A stretch of 64,000 nt of DNA from JAAYBQ01 sp035403465 (GTDB lineage: Bacteria > Spirochaetota > UBA4802 > UBA5550), in contig DAONFG010000007.1 of assembly GCA_035403465.1 (NCBI GenBank), positions 42,657 through 106,656 of the forward strand, in the 5' to 3' direction. Within the stretch, counting starts at the first letter, position 1. The number at the start of each line of letters is the position of its first letter. The notes beneath the pieces were generated by a model, which was given only the letters and a program-made list of their open reading frames with translations, was not told where the DNA came from and ran no database searches. The position numbers and the translations under genes are program-made. Of the stretch, positions 6,604 to 14,913 are shown in pieces.

Positions 6604-9582
6604 TTAATTTCTCATGCCTGCCAGTTCTCTGTATTCAACCGGGCTGACTGATGTGTATTTTTTAAATACACGGTTGAATGTCCTGATATTGTCAAAACCT
6701 ACATCAATGGAAATGCGGATAACCGTATTGTCGGTTTCCTCGAGCCTGCGCCTGGCCTCTGATATGCGGAGTTCATTTATATATTCGTTCAGGGTTTTGC
6801 CAGTGTACTGGTAAAACATTCTGCCGAAGGTGTCCGGGTTCATCCCCGTGCTCACGGCAAGGTCTTCGCGTGAAAGTTCCTGCGTGTAATTCTCCCTGAT
6901 AAACGCGCAGGTTGCATCAAATACCGACGCATGATCACTTGTCAGTTTCTTTTTGTGGACCGATTTAAGTTTCTCCATAAGGCTGTTATAGTTTCTCACT
7001 GCGGCGTTGCGCAGTCTCCCGAGCTCAACCTGGTTCCTTATGCGCAGAAGGAGTTCAGCCGAACTGAAAGGCTTTGTGATATAATCTGTAGCGCCGAGAT
7101 CAAGGCCCTCCATTTTCATGAAATTGTCGGCCCGCGCAGTGAGGAATATGACGGGCATGTCCATGAACCTTTCGTTATCACGTATTCGATGGAGCAGTTC
7201 ATAGCCGTCCATTCCAGGCATCATTATATCCGACAGCACCAGGTCGATCTCCCCGGCTGATTCCATGATCTTCAGCGCTTCATTGCCGTCCGATGCGGCA
7301 TACACGCTGTATTTTTCATGAAGCATTTTCACAAGCATATTACGCAGATCAGCATTGTCCTCAACAACGAGTATTGATGGCCCGTCATCTACTTTAAAGC
7401 CGGGTACAGTATTCTCCAAAGTCTTACGTACCGGGTCCATGCCCCGGACATGGTGTATTCCGGCCCCATGCTCTCCGCTGTTGTCCGTAAATTTTACGTC
7501 TTCCCTGCCGGCGAAGTGGTTCATCCCCGGCCTGAACTTTACGGTAAAATGAGTCCCGTGGTTATCCGGATATTCCTCTGAATACCTGCTTGTCACAGAT
7601 ACCTCTCCGCCGTGAAGCTCCACGAGTTCCTTTACAATTGAGAGCCCGATACCGGTTCCCTCGTAATGCCGGGTTGGACCAGTGTCTGCCTGGGTGAAAC
7701 GGTCAAAAATCGAAGCTACTTTATCACCAGGTATGCCGCATCCTGTGTCGCTGAATTTAATTACAGGCCGGCCTTCTTCATTGTTAACACATACATTTAT
7801 GTTTCCGCCCGCTGACGTGAATTTAAAGGAATTTGAAAAGAAGTTTGATATGACATGCTGTATCCTCTCCCTGTCAACGAAAGCTTTTGCAGGCCCGGCG
7901 CATGTGTACTCAAGTTTTATCCCCCTGAGTTTTGCCGCTGATTCCATCTGGCCGCAGAATTCTTTTACCAGTACCGACAGGTCATTTTCGGATATATTGA
8001 GTTTCATTTTACCCGCTGTTATACGCGATACGTCAAGAAGGTCGTTTATGAGGGAGAGTAGGTTAAGGCTGTTCCGTTTTATCAACTTCAGCGACTCCCT
8101 GTCCATATTGCCGCCCGCAAGCGCATCCTCCACAGGGGCAAGTATGAGCGTAAGGGGTGTGCGCAGTTCGTGGGATATGTTGGAAAAGAAATCGGTTTTT
8201 ACGCGGTCAAGTTCACGGAGCTTTTCATTTGCGGCTGCAAGTTCAGTTGTACGCTCCGATACTTTAAGTTCGAGCGTTTCAGTTGCCTCTTTCTGTATGC
8301 GCAGCGCTTTATGCTGCGCCTCATCCTTCTCCTGCTTCATGATGTTTATACGGTAGGCAAGGGCAAAGGAGAGAAGTACAGTTTCGAGCACTGTTGCAAG
8401 TGAAAAATAATTATTAGTAAAACCGTTTGATTTAATAAAACCATAATTCTTTAATATTACAATTACTGATCCAGACAGCAGAAGCGTCCATGAAATAAAA
8501 AGTATTTTCGCTGGTCTGCTGATAATTGATCGTATTGCTGACGATATGATAATTAATATGGAACCAGAAATAACTAAAGCATTCTGGATAACAACAGAAA
8601 TAAGCCCGTAACCGGCAAACGGCGGTATAAGATTCAGAATAGAAATGATAATAATAAGTATAAACAATTTATTAATTAAGGGCTGGTTTTTCTTAGTATT
8701 TAAAAAATTCATTACAAAAAGTACGGCGGTTATACAGGCAATGGTTTCTGAAAGAGGAAAGCCTATTCTGGTAATATCCGGGTATGTCATCCTTAAAAGT
8801 TCAGCCCCTGCCCCGCTGTATAAAAGATTATAACCCAGCATAGAGAATATATATAAGCTGTAGTAAAGATAACTTCTGTCCCTTATGGATATATACAAAA
8901 ACAGGTTGTATAAAATCATAACTATCAGGATGCCCACAAATCCGCCCATGATATAGATCTCATTTTTTTCCTGCTTCTGATATTCCTCAATCACCCATAT
9001 TTTAAGAGGGAGCTGGATACAGTAATCAGACTTCACCCGGATATAGACGGACTGGTCTTTATTAAAAAACGGAATATCGAAGAGAAAGCTGCGGCTTACA
9101 TTTTCTTGTGACATGACGGGTATATTGTACCCTTTTGTTATCTCGAAGAAAGAATTGTTTTTATCAAGGTAATATAGTTTGACTGTGTCAATCAGGTGCC
9201 ACGACAGTTCCAGCCTGTACCTGTCAATGCTCCCTGAATTTTTTAATGACATACGGAACCAATATGCTGATTTAGTGAAACCCAGATTGGGAATATCCCA
9301 TTCACTCCGGACCCACCTGTTCTGCAATTCAGGTTTTATCACGTCATCAATGGTGAGGCTGGCGTCCGGGTCCTCAAGGATCTCCATGTAACGTCCCAGG
9401 TTTACTGATTCAGTACTGTCATCAATAATTACAGGCGTAACCCCACCGAGTTTTTTTACCGGTATAAAAATCATGAAAAGTATTAAACATATAAGCAGAC
9501 ATGAGGAATGGGGGTGCATTTTATTTTTAAATGCCATAAATATGCGTGATCGTATCCGTAAAATAAAGGCGTTATCTGCCAC
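6604..9582 (-). CDS. 7TMR-DISM hybrid histidine kinase with receiver and AraC output
   Basis: 992 residues in one polypeptide: signal/membrane helix (about 27-42), 7TMR-DISM extracellular domain (about 50-205), seven-helix membrane domain (about 210-415), coiled coil, HisKA with His471 in FSNISHELRTP, HATPase with N and G boxes (about 575-690), receiver with phospho-acceptor Asp785 (LVLSDIMMPG), and an AraC-type HTH (about 890-990). It thus senses, phosphorylates and binds DNA in one chain, an architecture like the hybrid two-component systems of Bacteroidetes but with a 7TMR sensor. The start is GTG with AACGGAGGT 11 bases upstream; an internal ATG at residue 16 lacks a ribosome site. It stands alone with its own terminator, so its targets are unknown. 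Confidence 0.92.
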   Translation of the reverse strand: MADNAFILRIRSRIFMAFKNKMHPHSSCLLICLILFMIFIPVKKLGGVTPVIIDDSTESVNLGRYMEILEDPDASLTIDDVIKPELQNRWVRSEWDIPNLGFTKSAYWFRMSLKNSGSIDRYRLELSWHLIDTVKLYYLDKNNSFFEITKGYNIPVMSQENVSRSFLFDIPFFNKDQSVYIRVKSDYCIQLPLKIWVIEEYQKQEKNEIYIMGGFVGILIVMILYNLFLYISIRDRSYLYYSLYIFSMLGYNLLYSGAGAELLRMTYPDITRIGFPLSETIACITAVLFVMNFLNTKKNQPLINKLFILIIIISILNLIPPFAGYGLISVVIQNALVISGSILIIISSAIRSIISRPAKILFISWTLLLSGSVIVILKNYGFIKSNGFTNNYFSLATVLETVLLSFALAYRINIMKQEKDEAQHKALRIQKEATETLELKVSERTTELAAANEKLRELDRVKTDFFSNISHELRTPLTLILAPVEDALAGGNMDRESLKLIKRNSLNLLSLINDLLDVSRITAGKMKLNISENDLSVLVKEFCGQMESAAKLRGIKLEYTCAGPAKAFVDRERIQHVISNFFSNSFKFTSAGGNINVCVNNEEGRPVIKFSDTGCGIPGDKVASIFDRFTQADTGPTRHYEGTGIGLSIVKELVELHGGEVSVTSRYSEEYPDNHGTHFTVKFRPGMNHFAGREDVKFTDNSGEHGAGIHHVRGMDPVRKTLENTVPGFKVDDGPSILVVEDNADLRNMLVKMLHEKYSVYAASDGNEALKIMESAGEIDLVLSDIMMPGMDGYELLHRIRDNERFMDMPVIFLTARADNFMKMEGLDLGATDYITKPFSSAELLLRIRNQVELGRLRNAAVRNYNSLMEKLKSVHKKKLTSDHASVFDATCAFIRENYTQELSREDLAVSTGMNPDTFGRMFYQYTGKTLNEYINELRISEARRRLEETDNTVIRISIDVGFDNIRTFNRVFKKYTSVSPVEYRELAGMRN

Positions 9583-9975
9583 TTTAAAATCTACCTCCGT
9601 TTACAAATCAGCATGTACCAAAAATATCAGCCTTGCTGCGAAACAGCATATTACACTCGCGGGAAGCTTCTGCAGTGGTGTTTTGATATTTTACTATGTT
9701 GAATTAAATGCGGATTACAAATATATATCCGGGTTCCGGCGCAAAAGACTTATTTTTTGAAAGAGTAATCTGAAAAATCAGGTAAAAGTAAAGAATAAAT
9801 TACAGGGTATGTTTAAATAACGGGGATTAAACTTAAAATATGATTATTTTATGAACAGATTTATGGAAATATCCAATATCAGGTGTTTAGCGATATTAAA
9901 AAAGGATGAAGATATCCTGTATGCGTTTAAAAACCATTGCCGGCGCAGAGTTGGCCGCGCCGACACGTTTATATA
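9583..9975. other. intergenic upstream of the hybrid kinase
   Basis: 393 AT-rich bases between two minus-strand genes. It should contain the promoter of the kinase, which I cannot place with confidence. It also holds the GC-rich hairpin described separately. No convincing ORF. Confidence 0.5.
9938..9964 (-). terminator. GC-rich hairpin after lipoprotein gene
   Basis: CGGCGC, 10-base loop, GCGCCG. On the minus strand it is followed shortly by GGTTTTTA. It lies about 12 bases past the stop of the gene ending at 9976. Confidence 0.5.
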
Positions 9976-10794
9976 TTACTCACTTATGAAATCACCAATT
10001 ATCGATTCTGAATATCCCTTGACTGTTTCTGAGTATCCTTTTCCCTTTGCAGCAAGAGTATTGTATATTTTTTGTATTTCAAATTTTATTGCGTATTCCT
10101 TGTCCTCTATTCTGTTTGCTTCTTTTAATACTTTTTTTGGAAGCCGTTTTAGCTCTTCGGCCAACCTTAGATTTTCATTAGCCAGCTCATTCGCTCTTGC
10201 AGATTGTTTGTTCATTTCGTAAATATCATTATACGAAGGACCGCCGGGACTATTTAATACCTCTTTTCCTATTCTAAGGGCTTCATCTGTAACCTTATGA
10301 AATTCTTTTTCATTTGAGTCCATTTTATTCAAAATCTCATAGTACCTGTTTCCCGCCTTTTCTTTCTGAAGATTAAGATATTCGGTTATTTTAATATCTG
10401 TCTTTTTGAAAAGAATTATTTCTTTATTTTCATTATCCTGGATGGTCTTGAACCAGTCATATTTTCTGATTGAACAGAAGAGCCGCCCGGCTGCTTCATA
10501 TTCTTTCCTGCTGACATATTCCATTGCGTTTTCATTCACACTTTTTTCATACATCGCAGTATCGCTGAGCTCTTTATAATACCCGGCAGCCTTGCTATAA
10601 TTTTTTAGTTTGTAAAAGCAGGTATCAGCCGCGGTCCGCAGACACTTAGTACGTTTTTCATCTTTACACTCAGAGCAGTATTTGTCTGCGCTTGCAAAAT
10701 CACCCTCTACAATATATGATTCAACTGAACTGCATGACATACAGAATAAACTCAAAACAATTGAAAATGTGAAATGGACTATTTTATTATACAT
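9976..10794 (-). CDS. putative lipoprotein, helical
   Basis: 272 residues. A hydrophobic N-terminal segment ends in LFCMSC with a candidate lipid-attachment Cys at 21; the -3 to -1 residues fit the relaxed spirochaetal lipobox better than the strict one. The mature part carries cysteines (YCSECKDEKRTKC) and TPR-like helices (YSKAAGYYKELSD; EYEAAGRLF), followed by a charged helical C-terminus. A GGGGGG Shine-Dalgarno lies just before the ATG. I do not recognise a family; a periplasmic scaffold is possible. Confidence 0.65.
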   Translation of the reverse strand: MYNKIVHFTFSIVLSLFCMSCSSVESYIVEGDFASADKYCSECKDEKRTKCLRTAADTCFYKLKNYSKAAGYYKELSDTAMYEKSVNENAMEYVSRKEYEAAGRLFCSIRKYDWFKTIQDNENKEIILFKKTDIKITEYLNLQKEKAGNRYYEILNKMDSNEKEFHKVTDEALRIGKEVLNSPGGPSYNDIYEMNKQSARANELANENLRLAEELKRLPKKVLKEANRIEDKEYAIKFEIQKIYNTLAAKGKGYSETVKGYSESIIGDFISE

Positions 10795-10891
10795 GTTCCC
10801 CCCATTGTATATCTATGAAATACCATTAAAACTGTTTCTCAGTAATACAATACCACGCTACTAAAGACATATCGTTTAAAGAATACTAACA

Positions 10892-11383
10892 CTATTTTGA
10901 TATCAGAAGTGTCATTTCCTTTCCCGATTTTGAAGAAAAGTGAAACTTAACACCACCAGCCTCATCTTCTGCTGAATCACTAAGTAGTACACCAAGAACC
11001 CACATTCCCATATATTCTGATGAACCCTTATATGGGATAGATGCAATCCATGGAAAAAATTTCATTGCGGCTAATTGACCATTATCGGTTTTATTGATTT
11101 GGATCGCTTTTATTGATGTAATAATAACCGGGATAGTACCGCTTTGAGCCAGTTTGCCATTTTCATCCAGACCGTTTACAAGTACTTTTGCATGAAAGTC
11201 TTTATTTTCTAAATCATAACAAAGTGCTGCCTGTTCTTTTGAATTATGCGTGAGAATGAATCCTGATTTTTTTAATCCTGGTTCAAACATTTCAACTTTT
11301 AATCCCGGTATCCCTTTTGAACAACCCGATAAAAATCCAAGGGACAAATTAATAAATAATATCATATAAACTATTTTTTTCAT
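10892..11383 (-). CDS. putative lipoprotein, unknown function
   Basis: 163 residues from the ATG at 11383, chosen because AGAGG lies 8 bases upstream and the protein then begins directly with a signal sequence (MKKIVYMILF) and a canonical lipobox LSGC. The frame extends 12 codons further upstream without support. The mature domain is beta-rich with no motif I know. It lies 97 bases past the start of the next minus-strand lipoprotein gene, in an AT-rich run of orphan envelope genes. Confidence 0.7.
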   Translation of the reverse strand: MKKIVYMILFINLSLGFLSGCSKGIPGLKVEMFEPGLKKSGFILTHNSKEQAALCYDLENKDFHAKVLVNGLDENGKLAQSGTIPVIITSIKAIQINKTDNGQLAAMKFFPWIASIPYKGSSEYMGMWVLGVLLSDSAEDEAGGVKFHFSSKSGKEMTLLISK

Positions 11384-11506
11384 AAAATTCCTCTTCTCAT
11401 GTTTTACATATGCTATCACGGATTACAAAATGATAACTTTCACCACTGAAACAATGGTAAAATACTGTGCGCTTCTTCTTTAATAATATGAAATAATATT
11501 TCTGCT

Positions 11507-11556
11507 TATTTCATGATTTTACGATTTAATGCTCAATACCGTGAAATCATGAAATA
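11507..11556. repeat. 16-bp near-perfect inverted repeat
   Basis: TATTTCATGATTTTAC and its complement (one mismatch) are separated by 18 bases. No clear T-tract follows on either strand, so it may be an operator, an RNA structure or an element remnant. Confidence 0.5.
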
Positions 11557-11717
11557 GGATTTTATGTCTATCTGATTCCAAGTAAATAGTATTTATAAGT
11601 CCGTTTTACAATATTTCCAGCAACACTAATCAAATTTGATATAAAATATATAATCCTTACTTAACTCCGCCTGAACACATTATCCGGCACACACCCCTTA
11701 CCATATATCCATGCTCT

Positions 11718-11786
11718 GCTTCGACGCCGCTCACAGGCAGCGTCAAAGCATCCGCACAGTATCGGACAAGCGAAATCTGTCCGGCA
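11718..11786 (-). terminator. tandem hairpins after coiled-coil membrane gene
   Basis: Two hairpins: GCTTCGACGC with its complement (one mismatch, 12-base loop), and CGGACA/TGTCCG with a 9-base loop. They begin about 9 bases past the stop of the minus-strand gene ending at 11795. T-tracts are missing, so factor-independent termination is uncertain. Confidence 0.4.
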
Positions 11787-11794
11787 CTATCGCA

Positions 11795-12397
11795 TTACAG
11801 TCCTATAATTGTCTTGATCCCGAAACCAAGAACAACGAGCACCCCGAGTTTTTCGTATGTTTCACCAAAAAGAAGAATTCCCAGTGAACCAAGCAGCAGT
11901 ATAAGGCTGCCTATGTACCTGAGTATTGTGGCTGTCACAAAATCATTTATAGCGAGTTGTGTTACCTCTATGTCTTTGGTAAGCTTCTCGTTAAACTTTT
12001 TAGTTGCCTGTGCGTTGCGCTGTTTTTCCAGGTCAAGAGTCTTCTGTTTTCTCTGGTATTCCTTATACGTTTTGTCATAAGCCTTTTTTTCTTCATCATA
12101 CTTTGCTTTCAGGTCTTTAACTTTAGCGTCAAAATCAGTCTTTGCCTCTTCGTAAGCGTCCTTCTCCTCCTGTGACGCATCGCTTTCAGGAACCGACGGA
12201 GCCAGCAGATAATCACCTTCATTGATCGGCGCGTCAGGTGCGGCGATCGTGTATTTCTCCTTCAGCTCGAACTGCATCTTTTTCTCGCTGCTCTTAAGCA
12301 TTGAGAGCGATGCCACCTTGTAGGTATCAAGAAAGACCGCTGTACAGACCATTATAAAACCGGTAATAAAAAGACCCTTGAATATTTTTTGAACCAC
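11795..12397 (-). CDS. membrane protein with central coiled coil
   Basis: 200 residues from a GTG start with AAAGGAGG 7 bases upstream. One membrane helix at 8-27, a long charged heptad-like stretch at about 75-145 (repeated K, E, D and Y), then two closely spaced membrane helices at about 155-198. The coiled coil is probably outside the cytoplasm. I do not recognise the family. Only 31 bases separate it from the exported protein encoded upstream (12429-13226), so the two are probably co-transcribed and may act together in the envelope. Confidence 0.7.
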   Translation of the reverse strand: MVQKIFKGLFITGFIMVCTAVFLDTYKVASLSMLKSSEKKMQFELKEKYTIAAPDAPINEGDYLLAPSVPESDASQEEKDAYEEAKTDFDAKVKDLKAKYDEEKKAYDKTYKEYQRKQKTLDLEKQRNAQATKKFNEKLTKDIEVTQLAINDFVTATILRYIGSLILLLGSLGILLFGETYEKLGVLVVLGFGIKTIIGL

Positions 12398-12428
12398 AAT
12401 AAACCTCCTTTATTTTAATATTTATTTT

Positions 12429-13226
12429 TTATTGAAAAAGCCCTTTAACATTCCCCTTCATGGTGCGCGTGGTAGTATCCCCGCCTGAGCTGCCGGAACT
12501 ATCCGATCCGCCTCCGCCCCCGGATCCGTTTAAAAGGTTTTGAAGCACATAGTAGTAACGCTCATCCATCTTTATAGCGGTTAGAACATCTTTCTTCCCC
12601 TGCTCCTCATTCCTGTTAATGAGGTTCAGTATGCCGCGTACAAAATATGACTCTGCGTCATGCCGGCTTTTGACCGAGACATCAGCCCAGTAAAGGGCTT
12701 TAACATAATCACGGCGGGAAATATAAGCGTATGACTTCTCAAGAGGAGTTCCGGCAGGAACATCCTCCTCAACCACCTCGTATTCATATTCAAAAGACGC
12801 AAGCGCCTCAACTTTTTCAGGGAGGGAGCTTCCCGGCCTGATCGCTTTTTTTATCTGCCACTCCTCGGGCGTATAAATATTCTCAATTACCCAGCGGCCC
12901 TCGTCCCTGACCATCTTCCAGTATTCCCTCTGCACGCGTATGCCGGAATCGACTGAACGTTTCTTAACCTCGACTTCAGCGTATGACACGTTGTTATCCA
13001 CAGTGGCCGTCTCAATTACCGTGAAGTCGTACAGCACCTCACCGGCAGCTTTTTTACCCGTGTTGGAAAGCTTACCGTAACCCATTATCTCCAGGGCCGT
13101 TATGTGCAGCATTTTACGTGAAGCGTAGAAGTTCTCAATAAGTTCGTCCGGCGGGTAATTCACGGCAAATGCCGCGGCAGGCGACAGCAGGATTAAAGAT
13201 AGACAGGTATATAAAATCCGTCTCAT
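12429..13226 (-). CDS. exported protein, NTF2-like/TPR-like
   Basis: 265 residues. A signal peptide ends near AAAFA (about 17-21). Residues about 25-125 look like an NTF2/DUF3828-type fold (LIENFYAS..., EYWKMVRDEGRWVIENIY). Residues 165-230 resemble TPR helices. A Gly/Ser linker (GGGGGSDSSGSSGG, about 233-247) precedes a short basic tail. This suggests a periplasmic binding or scaffold protein. GGACGG lies 7 bases before the ATG. It is probably the first gene of a two-gene operon with the coiled-coil membrane protein. Confidence 0.65.
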   Translation of the reverse strand: MRRILYTCLSLILLSPAAAFAVNYPPDELIENFYASRKMLHITALEIMGYGKLSNTGKKAAGEVLYDFTVIETATVDNNVSYAEVEVKKRSVDSGIRVQREYWKMVRDEGRWVIENIYTPEEWQIKKAIRPGSSLPEKVEALASFEYEYEVVEEDVPAGTPLEKSYAYISRRDYVKALYWADVSVKSRHDAESYFVRGILNLINRNEEQGKKDVLTAIKMDERYYYVLQNLLNGSGGGGGSDSSGSSGGDTTTRTMKGNVKGLFQ

Positions 13227-13360
13227 GATTTACCGTCCATATTATTTTAATGTTTATTATAATTGATGCGGTTAACCGGAAACCGCTCCAGAGAAATATA
13301 TTGTATTTTATAGAAGGATACTAAAAAAGCAAGTCATTCACTTACATGCCAGAAAATAAC

Positions 13361-13405
13361 CATAAAAAAGGATGGACATCCGTGATATTCCCGGAATGTC
13401 CATAT
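13361..13405 (-). terminator. second copy of the shared terminator hairpin
   Basis: The minus strand reads ATGGACATTCCGGGA... with a paired ATGTCC, then CCTTTTTTATGG. It is closely related to the terminator at 6522-6567, including the flanking TTTTTTATGG. It lies about 110 bases past the stop of the MORN pseudogene. The stem here has more mismatches. Confidence 0.6.
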
Positions 13406-13517
13406 TCAGAACTGAATCTCATTCGTATCTTTTGACAGTTCAGGCAATATACTGACCCATGCATGGCTTTAAGTTATAATCCAGTCGGCGGTAAAAAGGA
13501 GAATGGATAGATATGTT

Positions 13518-13727
13518 TCAGTTGCCTGAAAAATTATTATTTTCCCATCGTCCTTCCCTGACTTTTATCCCGGCAGAATCATACTGTATCCCGAAACCGC
13601 ACATAGCATCATCCTTAAATTACCCTACAAATTTTGATTCGTCAGACCATGAAAACGTGCCCTTGCCACTTTTTTTATCCTCGACCCATTCGCCGGTATA
13701 CTTTGATCCTCCATGCATGTGCAGTTT
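13518..13727 (-). pseudogene. MORN-repeat protein remnant with in-frame nonsense codon
   Basis: The minus-strand frame reads GGSKYTGEWVEDKKSGKGTF then SWSDESKFVG, stop, FKDDAMCGFGIQYDSAGI and on to WENNNFSGN, stop. This is the C-terminus of a MORN-repeat protein. The internal TAA (13620-13622) stands exactly where the repeat expects GAA (Glu of GEFKDD), a single-base change. Upstream of 13727 the frame is lost to a TGA. No intact start is visible. The hairpin at 13361-13405 is the likely relic of its terminator. A frame on the opposite strand here is only a shadow. Confidence 0.8.
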
Positions 13728-13981
13728 TCAAAATCATCTGAGTTAGCTTCATAAATTCTTTTCTTCTTGAAGAACGCCTGCAGGAACAGATCAGGTCGGC
13801 CTCATCTAACGGCGTCAGGAGCACCCCGACACTGTTCATAAACGGAAAGATATTAATAAAACAATTGACGGATTATCTCAAAAATACTTTGTTAAATATT
13901 GAGAAGAGGTATTGGAATTATCTTTTTTTATGCAGCATAAACAAACTCCACAAAACCAGATCTCACAATAAAAGGAAAACC

Positions 13982-14131
13982 ATGAATATATTCTATGCAA
14001 TTTCAATACTCATCGTTTTAGTTAGTGTAATCTTTGTCATTAGATACTTTAGATCAGATATAAATCCTGATAATGAAATCAAAAAAAATAACTCGAACCG
14101 AATGTTGTCACAATACAAAAGTAAAAGATGA
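13982..14131 (+). CDS. possible small single-pass membrane protein
   Basis: 49 residues: one membrane helix (about 3-23) followed by a basic, Asn-rich tail. The ATG at 13982 has AAAAGGA at about 8 bases; the open frame extends upstream to 13865 but without a ribosome site. It is surrounded by decayed genes, so it may itself be a remnant. Function unknown. Confidence 0.4.
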   Translation: MNIFYAISILIVLVSVIFVIRYFRSDINPDNEIKKNNSNRMLSQYKSKR

Positions 14132-14368
14132 ATTTTCTCTATTATTCATTATCACTCTTTCCAGATTGTTGGGGAACAGTTTCATTATTATTATTTGTTT
14201 ATTAACAAAAGTTGTTCCCATACACAGGGATCCCCTGCGGAAGCATTCAAGGGGTTGATCATAGGGTACCCGCTTTTAAAAAATAGTTTATATTTACGGC
14301 TCTTCCGGCTATCGTGTGGAAACTGGCATAACATCAAGACTGATCTGATCAAATAAGCACTTGGAAAC

Positions 14369-14458
14369 ATGATCCGGAAAGAGAAGATCAAGGATTTAAA
14401 AAAGTACTATGGCAAAATTGAGTTGGATATTGATCTTAATAAAATGAGGATAGGATGA
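14369..14458 (+). pseudogene. VapB-type antitoxin C-terminal remnant
   Basis: The frame reads MIRKEKIKDLKKYYGKIELD and IDLNKMRIG, stop. It matches the toxin-binding tail of VapB antitoxins of the DUF2191 type (…KLYGKI.LD.DL..MR). The DNA-binding N-terminus is missing, with a stop a few codons upstream. The stop overlaps the toxin start as ATGA, as in intact vapBC pairs. Confidence 0.7.
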
Positions 14459-14631
14459 GCCTTGTGCTGGTTGATTCCTCAGCATGGATTGACTATTTCA
14501 GGGGCAGAAACAGTATTGATATACTCCATTTAATAATTATGCAGAATGCGTTACAAAATGATTTAGCCGTTTACTCTACTGACAGGCATTTTACCCGGCT
14601 TAAACAATTTCACAAGTTCAGGATGTTTTAA
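14455..14631 (+). pseudogene. VapC PIN-domain toxin remnant with internal deletion
   Basis: 58 codons in one frame. The N-terminus MSLVLVDSSAWIDYFRG is a classic VapC start with the first PIN acidic residue (Asp7). The C-terminus ALQNDLAVYSTDRHFTRLKQ is the usual end with the last acidic site (TDRHF). Intact VapC proteins are about 130-140 residues, so about 75 central residues, including the other acidic residues, are gone by an in-frame deletion. It should be catalytically dead. Coupled to the antitoxin remnant by ATGA. Confidence 0.8.
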
Positions 14632-14913
14632 CACACCTGACATTATCTTTACAGGAAACTCCTCGTGTTAAAATACTTTAAATAACCTGCGCCGCCCCCG
14701 GTTCACTCGACATACTGGTACTTACCTGTGCTGTGGTTCGACGGGCTCACCAACCGGGGCACAGACCTTGCCGAAGCATCGGAAGCATAAACCAGTTAGA
14801 TAGTGCGGCGAGCTGTTTTATACCGTTTTCAGCATTATAACCCGTTTAAAAAATTGATCCATGCGACATAAATTGAATTGACATTTTACCGCATTAACAG
14901 TTCAGAATTAATC
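14632..14913. other. intergenic upstream of pyrB
   Basis: 282 bases with no ORF. A GC-rich stretch near 14715-14775 (CTGTGCTGTGGTTCGACGGG, then a GGCACAG) resembles a short dispersed extragenic repeat. No clear promoter for pyrB could be fixed. Confidence 0.4.

Larger units (their letters stand above)
11384..11794. other. intergenic with three hairpins
   Basis: 411 bases, AT-rich. It contains a long inverted repeat (11507-11556) and two GC-richer hairpins near 11718-11786. No ORF or RNA gene is evident. Confidence 0.5.

Noticed and set aside
7682..8356. 224-codon plus-strand frame inside the hybrid kinase gene
   Set aside because: It is antisense to conserved kinase domains, is Ser/Arg-rich with no ribosome site, and is explained as a shadow.
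13513..13746. 77-codon plus-strand frame
   Set aside because: It lies exactly opposite the MORN-repeat pseudogene, whose repeat pattern explains the sequence.
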